Positions 53,480 to 64,000 of a stretch of DNA of 64,000 bases are shown here, piece after piece (within the stretch, counting starts at the first letter, position 1; each line of letters starts with the position of its first letter). A model generated the notes under the pieces. The model was not told the DNA's origin and ran no database searches. It was given only the letters and a program-made list of their open reading frames with translations. This DNA is from Escallonia rubra (lineage: Eukaryota > Streptophyta > Magnoliopsida > Escalloniales > Escalloniaceae): NCBI GenBank assembly GCA_033065855.1, contig JAVXUO010002385.1:1-64000 (forward strand), read 5' to 3'. A program made the translations under genes and the position numbers.

Positions 53480-55220
53480 TACCAATTTCCATGATGATCC
53501 AACTTTCATCCTTCCCTGTCGTCTTCACCATTGTCTTCCTCTGGTGTTCTCGTTTCCACCGAGGAAGATGTTACTTTATGAGCCTGCTCTCGCCTCCTGC
53601 TCCTTCAGTGAATACTTCCTTCTTGGCCTCCATACCTCTTCCTAACTTTCTTCTGCTCGTACTTCACACCTAGCGCAACCTTCACACATTCTGAAATCAA
53701 GCATGCTATCTTCCAATTGAGTGATCTCAATGCTCCGGGTCTTGATAGCTTCCCCACCATTTTTTTTAAGCGGCGTTAGGGGAATATGGGTCCGCTTGTT
53801 ACTCGTGCTGTGATTTTTTTCCTTAATTCGGGTAGGTTGCTTTGTGAGGTGAATTGCGCTTTCATCACTTTGATCCCGAAGGTAAACATCCTTGAATCGG
53901 CAACGGATTTTCATCCTATTTATTTGTGTAATGTTGTCTACAAAATCATCTCCAAGGTGTTAGTCCTTCGCTTGAAGCCTATAATGTCAGATCTAATCTC
54001 GCCTTCTCAAAATGCTTTTGTTTCTGGTCATTGTCTCTCGGATAATATTTTAATTGCTCAAGAACTTACCGACTGTGTTTGAAAGCAAAAACAAGGGGAA
54101 CTATCCTTATGGCGCTCAAATTGGACATGAGCAAAGCTTTTGATCGGGTTAATTGGGTTTTCCTACGGGAGGTTTTACATGGGTTAGGTTTTTCGCCATT
54201 TTTGGTAACTTTGCTGCTTCAATGTGTTACAACCGTTTCTTATTCGATTTTGGTCAATGGGTCTCCGACCCCGCCGTTGGTACCCACTTGTGGCATTCAT
54301 CAAGGTGATCCTTTATCACCTTATCTCTTCATCATTTGTGCGGAAATCCTTTATGCTATTTTAATTCAAGCTGAAAACCTAGGGAAATTCCATCAGCTTA
54401 AGACTGGGAAATTTTCTTCGTCGGTTTCTCATATAATGTATGCAGATGATATTTAGTAATTTCTCAGCCTTAGGAAAAAAGTTCTTCGCGACATTAAGAC
54501 AGTCAAAGCTATCTTGACAAATAATTGCCTTATGTCGGGCCAACAAATCAATTGGTCGAAATCCAGCCTGGTGATTAGCCCTAATGATATTGTTCAGATC
54601 GATCTGTCATATAATTGAAGGCGACTTTGACTTTCCTGCCAACCCGATGTTTGGGAAATATTTGGATATTCAGTTGGATGTAGCATTTCAAAAAAAGGAA
54701 ATTTTCTGCATTCTTGTGCAGAAAGTCTAAGACATATGCGGTCACTAGTTAGGTCTCTTGTTAAATAAAGCGGGTCTTGCTACACTAATTCATTCAATGT
54801 TATCCTCCTTGCTTGTGAATTACATGTCTGTTTTTAAATTTTTTGTGTCGGTTTGCAAACACTTAGATCAAATTTTAGCCTTGTTTTGGTGGTCTGGAGA
54901 AGCGTCGCGTAAATCTATTCACTGTATTGCATGGCCTACCTTATGTCTTCCTAAATGACTTGGTGGGCTGGGTTTTCGAGACTTCCACCATTTCAATCAA
55001 TACTTACTTACAAAGCAAGCCTAGAAGATTTGGTCTTCTCCTCACAGTCTTGTTGCTAGAGTTCTTAAAGGTCGCTACTTTGCTAAATGTCAACTTTTTC
55101 AGCAGAATCCACCTCGCTCTTGTTCGTGGATATGGCGAACCCTTCTAGTAGATCAGCAAGTTCTCAAACAGGGAGTACAATGGTATATTGAGAATGGAAG
55201 GTCTATATCAGTTTGGATGG
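53480..55220 (+). pseudogene. LINE reverse transcriptase, degenerate
   Basis: From about 53660 the plus strand gives EIKHAIFQLSDLNAPGLDSF, then CEVNCAFITLIPKVN (53840-53885), an IYLCNVVYKIISKVLVLRLK stretch, PSQNAFVSGHCLSDNILIAQ, LDMSKAFDRVNWVF (A motif), GIHQGDPLSPYLF (B motif) and SHIMYADDI (C motif, catalytic YADD, 54435-54456). After stops and frameshifts the C-terminal domain follows: GLGFRDFHHFNQYLLTKQAW and GRSISVWM. The catalytic motifs are all present, but at least six interruptions are needed. It ends at 55215, where a CACTA end begins, so the 3' tail and poly-A are lost. Confidence 0.85.
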
Positions 55221-55321
55221 AATTTTTACCGACAGAGTTTTCTGTCGGCATAAGTACATTTAGCGACGGAAAAGATTATGTTGCTAAAAATCCGTTGCAA
55301 AAAATGTCTTTTCTTGTAATG
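55221..55321 (+). mobile_element. CACTA right-end remnant next to LINE
   Basis: TTTTACCGACAGAGTTTTCTG, then TTTAGCGACGG and GTTGCTAAAAATCCGTTGCAA, ending TCTTTTCTTGTAATG, one base from the consensus TTTTCTTGTAGTG. Only about 100 bases remain. It joins the LINE remnant on the left and PMD pseudogene DNA on the right. Confidence 0.65.
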
Positions 55322-55329
55322 TATGATGT

Positions 55330-56640
55330 TGACAAAGCACCCGTTCTCTCAAGTAAAACTTCTCTTGCGAGGGACCCACCAACAGCATCGGGCATCAGGT
55401 TAGTGCTAATTCCTCGGATAAGCCTCAATCGTCTCCCACTTGGATAGAGAACCCTGAAAGACATGAAGAACTTACGAGGATTCATATATGTGCATTAAAG
55501 AAAATCCAAAAAGTCAAATGAATTACTCACCAAGAGCTGTGTTAGCCCCTTGAAGCCGTCTCGTCCTAGAAGTTTTGGCGGAACATCGCCAGCTCAATTT
55601 CTTTGGTGTGTCCCTCACCCAGTCACGGGGTACGCGATCCCAGGACCTCAAGAGCCCAAACCTGTGAACATTGATAACATTTCAGCTGGATGTCCAAAAG
55701 TGTGCATGAGAATAATAAAACAAAGCTAAAAGAGTATAGACGTACTTCCCAGATGTCGTAATACCCTATGAAGCTCAAAGACTACCCTGAGACATCGTGC
55801 TGATTGAGTGATAAAGGTACACCGCGGTGGGAGTACCCCAGTCATACTCCCCTATCTCTCCCACCTTCTCCAAAGCCCGTAGGCACCACATCTTTATAGA
55901 GTCATCCCCATTACTGAATAGTGTCTCCCTTAAGAAATATAGCAAAAACCCCTAAACATACTGATCAATAGTTGGCCAATCGGCCCCTTCTAGAGTTATA
56001 CCCTCGTATTGTGCACGAAGGCTAACTAACAAAATAGAATCGCACATTTTGAAGGACGGCTCAAAACCAAGTGACCGGACCACAAGGTCTTATTTCTTGT
56101 TGATATCATATGCCCATGGAATAGGCCTTCCTCAAATACGAATATAGTGATATTCATGAATTCATAGGGGGTAAGCATAGCTTCCCAGAACGACAAGTGA
56201 AAAGTGTTATTGGAATCTAGCTAACGCTCGGCCAAACATAGGATATGCTTTTTAGTACGAGTTGCCATATTTAACCTGTCTAGGAAAAGCTTGAAACAGG
56301 TAATGGCTATCCAAGCATCCTCAAATTGGGGTACCTTGGTCCACTATTCCCTGGCCAAATTTGGGGAGCCCCTACAACATGTGTTTGTGGGGAGGGGAAG
56401 CAAAATGAAGAAGAGAGAGAAAGATATCAAAGAACAGTCCGGTTTGTGCACGAAGGGCACATAACAATAACATGGGTTGGCCCTACTTTGCATGGGGATG
56501 ACTTGTGTATGAAAAGACTATGATTTGGTATGGGTAATTGAAGATAATTTGTTGGAAAACATACCTCATCCGTAAAAAATTGTTTGCTAAGGTCAACTCT
56601 TTGATCCAGATTAAAAAATGAATGATCATCCGTCTGATTC
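55330..56640 (-). pseudogene. Second plant mobile domain (PMD) gene, degenerate
   Basis: Reading down from about 56250: LAERLDSNNTFHLSFWEAML, TPYEFMNITIF, GRPIPWAYDIN; then (55900-55740) KMWCLRALEKVGEIGEYDWG followed by TAVYLYHSIS and GYYDIWEV; then (55660-55560) RFGLLRSWDRVPRDW. This order fits the PMD family but differs clearly from the copy at 25826-27400, so it belongs to another branch. Frames are broken by several stops. The minus frame at 55276-55485 could be its C-terminal tail. No transposase is seen next to it; it may derive from a Mutator-type element or a Gypsy-associated PMD. Confidence 0.65.
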
Positions 56641-56649
56641 ATCGGCTAG

Positions 56650-57470
56650 AAGCACGAAATTTGGCCAATTTGCGCCCCTCCCTCTTGGGTCGATGAGCTC
56701 CATGATTTCTCAATAATTGTAAAAAAATTGAAAAAAATCTTAAGGATTTATAATCTAGAGATGTAATGGGGTTAGGATTGGACGAATAGGAGTCCTTGGG
56801 AGAAGAGAATTTGAGAGAGAAAGTAATCAAATTGTGTTCGAAGTGGTGAAGAAAATCCTAAATATTGCACCCAAATATGAATGGATTAATGCTCATGTTT
56901 TCCTTTTAAATTGGTCAAAGCTGCTAACTAACCTGCCATTTTTTGACCTTTTATTTTTGAAAAATCAAAATCTGCTGGCTAACCGACCGATTTTTGACTC
57001 AATCTTTCGACTTTTCGTATCCTCTGACTGATTGGCCGGTTTTCGACCCTAATTTTTTTTTGCATCCTCGTGTGAAATAACCGTGAGTATGCCTTTTATG
57101 TACCTGTGTAATTGTAAGCCTTGCGTGCCTATATGACCGTCCTGTTTCCCGAGTTTGCGTGTTTTGCCTGCCTGTGTATTCCGCATAAGACTTAGCTCAT
57201 TCCGCCTAACGCATTTTTTATCCACAATTTGTGTGTTTGCATGCTTGCCTGTGCGTATCCACTATCCTATCTTTGTATCATTTTTCAGTCTTATTACTTG
57301 AGTATGTTGCTCAATTCAATGACTTTTTATACAGTGTAAGGCCAGTGCAAAATCCCGCAGTTGTTGCTAGAGGCAACACTTTCTCCATGTCAAATATTTT
57401 GATATGTTCGACACTCAACAACCAACTGTCTTTGAACATTGTTGGCTCCAGTTCAGAGTGATATTTCTGA
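56650..57470. other. Intergenic stretch, no gene recognised
   Basis: It contains three imperfect copies of a CTAACCGACC-ATTTTTGACT-type phrase at 56925-57040, related to phrases at 59812 and 62868 in the Gypsy-like repeats. No gene is recognised. Confidence 0.4.
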
Positions 57471-57474
57471 AATT

Positions 57475-58165
57475 TTCTTACACCTAAGCGACCAACCTTT
57501 GACGTGTTGTTGGCTTCGGCTCTTATATATACATCCGGGTTTAACTAAGCGACCAACCACTGTGACGCGTTATTGGCTCTAGCTCTTAGACAAACCTCTA
57601 CTTTGTCTGTCAACCACTCAAATTTATTTGGTGGCTCTAAAAATGGCTATAGTTATTCTCATCTTGCTACGTGATCATCCAAATCAACTTGATGGCTCCA
57701 ACATCTAGCAATGCAATCATCTTATCTATCGACCATTCAAATCAATTTGGTGGCTCCGACAACATGAAAGATTCCATTTTTGCATGTCTAGAGGACCATT
57801 TGAATCGATTTGATAGCTTTGCCATCTAGATATACGACTTTATCCATCGACCACTCAAATCAATTTGGTGGCTCCGGTAACGGGAATGGTTATTATTTCT
57901 TTTACATGTCTAGACGACCCTTTCAAATTGATATGGGGGCTCTGACATTTAGATATAGTTTTGTCTATTGACCACTCAAATCAATTTAATGGCTTTGGCA
58001 ACAAACAAAGTTTCCCTTACTATATTTTCAGACGACCAATCGTTATTAAGGTTGGCTCCAGCTTTCAAAAAAATCCCTACTTCCGTATGAACCATATTGG
58101 TTTGATTCCTCCCTGGAGGATACATAGAAATCCCTATAAAGGTCAGACCTTAAATCTGTGTCATG
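57475..58165. repeat. Degenerate tandem repeat (CAATTTGGTGGCTCC)
   Basis: At least seven copies of a phrase like GACCACTCAAATCAATTTGG followed by TGGCTCC occur 55-65 bases apart (near 57606, 57674, 57730, 57790, 57850, 57915 and 57970). The first two copies have GCGACCAACC...TTGGCTC variants. Such arrays occur in untranslated regions of large plant Ty3/Gypsy elements; that attribution is an inference. Confidence 0.65.
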
Positions 58166-58167
58166 GT

Positions 58168-59297
58168 TAGGGATGGCAATGGGGCGGGTCGGATGCGAAT
58201 CTTATGAAATTCGTACCCGCCCCGGTAGTCCTCATACACAGCCCCGCCCCGCCATCGGGTTAAAAGATGGGAATACCATCCCCGATCCGGCGGACTTCAA
58301 AAAAGTCCGATCCCGCCCCAATCCGCGTCGTAAAAAATTGATAAGAAGAAAAAAAATGAATCATCTTAACAGGAAAATAAGAAGCACGGGAGGATATAGC
58401 TTCAAACAACACTCAATTTTCTGAACAGAAAATAATAACAACAAGAAGATGATAATAACAACAAGAAGATGTAAAGCCAAGACTACACAAGATGGGAAAG
58501 GAAAAATATGAAACGCCAAATGTGTATATTATCCGTGAAAAGTTAGGAGAAAAAGTACACCATCTTCACCAGAATCATGATGCCCATCAAGAATAGCGTA
58601 TATGAAACCCCCCACCCCCATGAAAAAGTACTTCATTGTTGTACTTATCCACTACCACCATGACCTGTGATGAATCATTAGCTTCTACATCTTCTTAACA
58701 GGAAAAAAATCACCACTGCTGTGATTTCACGACTTCTACAACACTTTTATCTTCTCCATTAGACTTCATCTTCAATTCTCCAAAGAATCACGTAAATACA
58801 AAAACCCAAATCAAAAGCACAAGTACGCATGAAATCCCTAAAATGAAATGCCGCTGGCACATCAACACCCCTAAAATGACGAGATTGAGGAGCCAACAAT
58901 TGGATTGGTGGGTGGTGGATAGTGTTTGGTGGACGGACGCCGGTGGTGAGGTGGTCGTGGGCGCGGTGAGGTGGATGAGACGATGGTGCGCCGCAAAGAG
59001 AGGTGAGCTGAGCGGCACAAAGAAGAAAGAGAGAAAGAAAAGTGAATAGGGTTTCTTTTGTGACCTACTTATATTATCCAGATCGACGGTTAAGATTGCA
59101 CATATACAATAACTATTATACAAGGGGCGGGTCGGATACCGGGGCGGATTAGGCCTAATACCAAAACCGACCCGTACCCGGTACGGGTTTTAAATTTAAT
59201 TACCATACCCGCCCCAGACCCGGTCAAAGTCAAAAAAATCCGCTCCTATTGGGGCGGGGCGGATATCCGTCGGGTCGAAGTTAAATTTCCATCCCTA
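58168..59297. mobile_element. hAT-type element with perfect 8-bp TSD
   Basis: The ends are TAGGGATGGCAATGGGGCGGG-like and, inverted, TAGGGATGGAAATTTAAC. Subterminal zones are rich in GGGGCGGG/CCCGCCCC motifs. It is flanked by GTCATGGT at 58160-58167 and again at 59298-59305, a perfect 8-bp duplication typical of hAT. Length 1130 bp. The core (58830-59060) is GC-rich and unrecognised. It has inserted into the end of the Gypsy-like tandem repeat. Confidence 0.88.
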
Positions 59298-59309
59298 GTC
59301 ATGGTCCTT

Positions 59310-61340
59310 GAGTTTGTTCAGAGCCTTGTGGTCTTTTCCTTGTTTCACTACAAAAATGTGTTGCCCTTCGGTGATGTTAGATCACATGCAAGCTCCCTCA
59401 CCGAGGGGCACTATATATTTGGCTTTATTATCAATTAGAGTTTACTATTAAGGTTAGGCCTAGTAATATAACTTAATTAATTAATTTGATCCAGTCTAAT
59501 TGTCAAAGTCATGAGTATAACTGTGAAGTCCATTAGTTTAGCAGTCCAGCCTAGTTCAGTCGTCCAATCGGTAATTGGACTAGTCCAATCCAATTGTTTC
59601 AGTTTAGTCCAAGTGTCTAGATATTTATTTTATTTTGTCTAAATAATTTAGGGAATTGAATTATCCCTGATGCAAGGGATTAAACCCTTCTTTATATGGT
59701 TTAGGAAGATAAATCCTGAAACTGGTACATCTCATCTACAAAATCAGAGATAATTATTAAAATTAGAGTGAGATAATGCCTCGATGTTCGGTAAATTATG
59801 GGATGAACTAGCCTGTTTTTGACAAATCGGCCAGTTAGTTGACTTTTATTTGTCTGTGATTTTTATCAAGTATTCTGATTTATATTCAGCTTATAGATTG
59901 GCATAGCCAATGTTATCACTTATAGCGGCCCAGAGGTCAATAAATAGGCCATTTGGCCTTCATTTTCAGGGGTCTTAGTCTCAGTTTCAATTAAGCTTAT
60001 TCTCCCTAAAGTTTTTATACCATTTCTCCGTGAGGTGGTATACCATTATCCTGATAATTTAACCCTTCATATTCACTTTATAAGTCATTCACTCTCTTGC
60101 ATAGTGGATCCTTCGGAGAGCGTTTTCGAGTCATCCAGATAGGCTAATTCTCGAGATAATTTGTATACAGCTTTTCTAGGCTAGTTTATTCACATAGAAT
60201 TGTCTTCCGTTTCATGTGTTCGCATTTCTATTGTAAAAATAAAAAAGAGTCATTTTCATTTATCAGTGTAAATCTAAGATCAAAACATAGATTACCTCTT
60301 GTAGGACGAGAATGGAACTACGGTGGTTTTAATTTGATTTATTCGACCAGATACATAGGCCATTTAACCCCTGTTGTCGAATTCAAACCAATGATATAAA
60401 TATAAACTTAAGGCTTGTTCCATGCATATTTACATGTTTACGTGTTATGTTAAAAAGGCAAAAAAAACTAATAGAAATGACATAGAGACAAAAAGGGTAC
60501 GGTGGGTGCCTAGCACCTTCTCGTCGTATAAATTAGTCACCGAACCCATTTCTCTATTTGTAGAGTAATTTTCGGTTTTTTTTTTTTTTATTCCTTATTT
60601 TTTATTAAATAAGACGAGGATTCTCTAAAATCTTCCTTCCAGAGGGATTTCTTTCTAGGCGGTTTGCTACAGCTAAGGGGACAAACATTTCAGCTCTCAT
60701 CAAGGTCCTTACAGGAGAGTCACTTGACTTAGAAATAGAACACTTAATGTGGACGAGATACGTAGGGATCAAAGAAAGAAAGGTTCAAGGAAATGGTGGA
60801 GATCTTACTTGGGAAGTTGAACAATTTTTTCCAAGGAAATGGAAGAACTTTGGCAGCCTGGGATTCTTCGATCATAATTCCTCCAAATATCTCAGAACTC
60901 TCTAAATTGTTCTTTGCCTTTGCTCTCAATTTTTAATTGAATATATGAAAGACAAAGTCGTATTTGAAGGAACCTCAATGGCAAGGATCTTCAGATTCTT
61001 CAGTTCAACGGTTGAAATTAAAAAAAATTCCATTCCTCGTTAGATGATGCATCTGACTCACGAAGTAGGGAAAAATTATTTAAATGACCCTAAAATCCTA
61101 CTCGCCTAATACGAGCACGTGCACTTCTTTTTATCATGTGGTGATCATAGATTACAATAGGCTCGATCAGAATTGGACGTATTGAGCGAGGTGAGGTTGA
61201 TAAGAGGAAATAGTAACATCATTTCCCGTCTTGTGCTTTAATAGAGAGCCATGGCAAACAAGGTGAATAAAGGATTTGAGAGGGAGTCGTTACTTGTAAT
61301 AAACCTCTATAACCCCTTTTCAACCTCATAAGGGCCATAT
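59310..61340. other. Gypsy-like non-coding sequence, copy 1
   Basis: About 59740-60680 is a diverged direct copy of about 62765-64000: both have ATCAGAGATAATTA, TTTTTGACAAATCG, GTTTTTATACCATTTCT, CATTTA-CCCCTG-TGT and CACCTTC...CGAACCCATTT in this order. The last phrases resemble the untranslated region of Tat/Ogre-type Gypsy elements. There is no coding frame; the rest of the interval has nothing recognisable. Confidence 0.5.
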
Positions 61341-61347
61341 TATTTTA

Positions 61348-61820
61348 GAGTGTGTTTGGATGGAGAATTTCAAAATACCTTACATTTCAAAATCCATTGT
61401 ATTTAAAATTTTCTGATTTATGAATTTATAGAATTGCAAATTTAGTATTTGGCGATTTTGACGAAGTGAGTAATTTATATGTAGATTTGCATTTGAAAAT
61501 TTGACCAGACAATAATTTGATATTGTATGGATAAAAACGAGTGAGAGATTCCTTTTTTAGCGGAAGAAAGTTGCTAAAATTATGGATACAAAAGAAAGTC
61601 AACCTTCTCCCTACATTTGTGATCAAAATTTGCCAAATAACTAGTCTGAACTAGTTATTTATAGAGAGGGTTTTAGCACACCAAATCCCCTCGTTAAATC
61701 CCTCCTCAAAATTGGTAAATCCATCTCATTATAATCAACACAAAGAATTTGGTGTGATGTATTTGTAAATCCTCTTTAAAAGTGAAATCCCGAGTTCACT
61801 TACATCATCTAAACACACTC
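61348..61820. mobile_element. Tourist-like MITE, TSD TTA
   Basis: The left end GAGTGTGTTTGGATG and its right-hand inverse CATCTAAACACACTC are near-perfect over 15 bases. TTA flanks both ends (61345-61347 and 61821-61823). The 473-bp AT-rich interior has no coding capacity. It matches PIF/Harbinger-type MITEs and is similar in design to 63091-63485. Confidence 0.82.
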
Positions 61821-61823
61821 TTA

Positions 61824-62320
61824 GAGAATGCTTGAGATTGCATCTTAATGCTAGGGAGTTTTATCTATATGGCTGCAATCAAAGATAGACAAGTATCCGC
61901 TTCTATAAATTCCCTCTCACTTCTAAGCTGAGTGGCATATTGGCATATGCGAGCTTGAGCCATTTGCGAGTTGTCCTTAAGAAGTTAAGGGCCCGTACGT
62001 TTATCATATTCGTTTAATTTTTTCATTTTCTATTTTCAAATTCGTGATTTTTGTATTCAGTTAGAAAATACACTCCTGAACTTTTATCATTTTCACCAAA
62101 AAGTTTCAGTTACCTTTTCTTACATTGGTTAAGTTTGGATGAAAATAGCTTAAAACAACTTGGAGGTGTTTTCAGTTTTTTATCACTATTTGAATAATTT
62201 TACCCAAAACGAAAAAAGAAAAAAATAAAAGTACACAAAAAAATCTTTTTCATCGTCATTGCAAAAAATAGAAAATGAATATAGTAAACACGCGGGGCCT
62301 AAATCAAGGTAGTTCTTTCT
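61824..62320. other. Spacer, no gene recognised
   Basis: AT-rich. Phrases such as TTTTCATTTTC and GAAAATGAATATAGTAAAC at 62020-62290 hint at another small inverted-repeat element (GGGCCCGTACGTTTATCATA at 61990 against TATAGTAAACACGCGGGGCC at 62280), but I did not establish ends or TSD. Confidence 0.4.
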
Positions 62321-62329
62321 TTGAGAAAG

Positions 62330-62760
62330 TGGTCTAATTATTGAATGTTAGTCGTAATAGGAAGAAGAGTTGGTATTGGTTTAGGCTTGTATCCATAGAA
62401 GGCCTCGAATGGGCTCGTTTTGAGTGATTGTGATGGCAAGTGCTGTACCAATATTTTGCCAAAGAAATCTATTTAGACCAGTATTTAGTTTCACTAGAAG
62501 TCATGCACCTCAAGTAATTCTCTACGTATCTGTTGAGTGTTGACTCTCTCAGTTTGGTCATCAGTCTCTGGTTGATAACCTGAGATGAGGAGAAGATTGA
62601 TGCCCATGAGTTTGAACATGTGTTGCCGAAATGACTGGTAAAGATTTTATCCTTATTTGAGATGATGCCAGTGGGAACCTAGTGTAGCCAGACCACAAAA
62701 TCAAAGAAAGTTCGAGCCAAAAACTGAGCTAATATGAAATGTGGTGATAAATTCTGAATA
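62330..62760 (-). pseudogene. Ty3/Gypsy integrase fragment
   Basis: Reading down the minus strand from about 62725: PTGIISNKDKIFTSHF, corresponding to the P..IVSDRD..FTS.FW block of the integrase core; then QHMFKLMGINLLLISGYQPE and TDDQTERVN, the FKLLGI...SSYHPQTDGQTERVN block just before the catalytic Glu; then SPFEAFYGYKPK, the usual PFE..YGY.P motif. At least three stops are present. Only about 140 residues of the integrase remain; no reverse transcriptase or GAG is visible. Confidence 0.8.
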
Positions 62761-62764
62761 TGAT

Positions 62765-64000
62765 ACATCGCATCTGATTAAATCAGAGATAATTACCAAA
62801 CTGAGGATAGATAATGTCTTGAAATTCAGGAAATAAAAATATTGAAATATTATGGGATGAAAACTAGTTGATTTTTGACAAATCGCCGGTTAGTTGATTT
62901 TTCTTAGTTCGCGATTTATATCAACAATTTTGTTGTATCTCCATATCACAATGGAGATAGTCATCTTTATCATTTCTTGTGCCCCATACCTCTATAAGAA
63001 GGGTCTTTGTGCTACGTTTCCAAGGGACCAGCTTTTTCTCTCTACAGTTTTTATACCATTTCTTCCATATAAGTGGTAGATCATCTTTAAGGGTGTGTTT
63101 GGATATGGGATTTTGAAATACTAGGTATTTCTAAATGCTCTCATTTCGAAATCCCTTGATTTACAAATTCTATCCTTTTGAAATATCTTGTTTGGAAGAA
63201 AGGAAGCAAAATGTTGTTAAAAAGGTGGGAGGCAAGATTCCTAAAAACTAGGGAACTAGTTATTGTGGGTTTGTAAATTACTGATTGGAGTGGATTTGAC
63301 AAATAACTAGTTCAAACTAGTGATTTGAACTGTGAATTTGGTGACCCCAAATCCACAGTTCAAATCACTCCGAAATTTCAAAAATTCCCTTTTGAACTAT
63401 CCAAACAAGATATTTTGTCCAAATGATTTACAAATACCCTATCAAAGTCAAATTCACAGTTCAAATCCTATATCCAAACACACCCTTAGGGCTTCATGCT
63501 TCATTTCTTTATATTCCCGCGATCTCATTTCAAATATATAAAACTATCAAAAAAAGTTTTTCATTTCATTTCTTAGTTCGAAGTCTACGACCAAAATGTA
63601 AGTCGCCACCCATAGGGCCCGGTCAAATTACGATAGTTTTGATTCTGGTTTGTCTGACCATATATGTAAGTCATTTAGCCCCTGCTGTTGAATGCAAACG
63701 AATAATGTGAAATTGAAATAGGATTTGCTTTATGCATATTTATGTGTTTATGGCCAAAAAAAAAAACAATGGAAATAAAGTAGAGACCGAAAGGATTTGG
63801 TGGTTGCGTAACACCTTCATATCATGTAACTTATTTTTCGAACCCATTTTCATATTTTCAATGGATTAGAAGCTTGTTTGGTGTTTTAGAGTATTTTTTA
63901 GGATTTTTCTTGTTTTCTTTTGAATTAAGAAAACAAGATAGTGACTCCTATTTCAGACCTTTTCTTGTTCAAGGATTTTTTTTAAGACAATTTGCTAGAG
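62765..64000. repeat. Gypsy-like non-coding sequence, copy 2
   Basis: Second copy of the direct repeat described at 59310-61340, following the integrase remnant and running to the window end. It is interrupted by the MITE at 63091-63485. The phrase GGGCCCGGTCAAATTACG at 63617-63634 and TTTTGATTCTGGTTTGTCTG are better preserved here than in copy 1. Confidence 0.55.
63091..63485. mobile_element. Tourist-like MITE
   Basis: GGGTGTGTTTGGATATGGGA at the left end and TATATCCAAACACACCC at the right end are inverted copies. The left flank is TAA and the right flank TTA, so a perfect direct TSD is not seen. The 395-bp interior is partly palindromic (GTGATTTGAACTGTGAATTTG against CAAATCCACAGTTCAAATCAC), so transcripts would fold into a long hairpin. 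Confidence 0.75.

Noticed and set aside
60214..63710. Homologous ORFs at 60214-60399 and 63423-63710 as a conserved small protein
   Set aside because: The similarity is at DNA level in a repeated non-coding segment, and the shared frames are shifted and start within a MITE in the second copy.
1..64000. CRISPR arrays, operons, rRNA or tRNA genes
   Set aside because: No regularly spaced near-identical palindromic repeats with unique spacers, no ribosomal or tRNA-like sequence that I could recognise; the window is eukaryotic. A tRNAscan run would be decisive for tRNAs.

Overview
This looks like a window of flowering-plant nuclear DNA, probably from a eudicot. It is AT-rich, has multi-exon genes with GT-AG introns, carries an array of the plant-type telomere heptamer TTTAGGG, and is dominated by plant transposon families (CACTA, PIF/Harbinger, Mutator-like, hAT, Stowaway and Tourist MITEs, L1-type LINEs, Ty3/Gypsy). 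No bacterial features are present. I cannot assign a species. Coordinates were read by eye; exon borders should be good to a base or two where a frame forces them, and repeat edges are less exact unless a target-site duplication (TSD) is given.

Only two loci look like ordinary genes. (1) 12748-18585 (-) is a nine-exon importin-alpha-like gene whose exons join into one open frame of 444 residues. No importin-beta-binding domain is visible, and its last three exons plus 3' flank are duplicated in tandem at about 9670-12143, where the copy is broken. (2) 31150-31911 (+) is a three-exon gene for a 178-residue protein with a cystatin-like C-terminal domain. An unrecognised 116-codon ORF (30620-30970) lies just upstream.

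Nearly everything else is mobile DNA, much of it nested. 0-10 kb: short repeats, a Tourist-like MITE (2124-2849), a LINE remnant holding a 1.2-kb Mutator-type element with a perfect 9-bp TSD (4738-5964), and an inverted-repeat element carrying a piece of a PPR gene (about 6407-7668). 21.8-28.1 kb: a large Mutator-like element with a FAR1-type transposase (+) and, converging on it, a plant-mobile-domain (PMD) gene (-), both decayed. 28.1-29.6 kb: a Pack-type element with about 300-bp terminal inverted repeats from the same terminal family, holding fragments of a cytochrome P450 and an LEA5/SAG21 gene. 36.4-46.2 kb: a PIF/Harbinger element (TSD TTA) split inside its transposase by a CACTA element (38679-45417, TSD ATA). 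That CACTA carries a TnpA-like gene, the 3' end of a Tnp2 gene, a long tandem repeat and a telomere-repeat block. 46.3-48.1 kb: a LINE endonuclease remnant. 49.7-50.7 and 58.2-59.3 kb: two hAT-type elements with 8-bp TSDs. 53.5-55.2 kb: a LINE reverse transcriptase, abutting a CACTA end and a second PMD pseudogene. 57-64 kb: degenerate Gypsy material with an integrase remnant and two Tourist-like MITEs.

The most notable points are the double nested insertion with both TSDs readable; the PMD-carrying Mutator element next to a Pack element of the same terminal family, with many short perfect hairpins in their ends; and the importin-alpha gene that lacks its autoinhibitory domain and has been partly re-duplicated.
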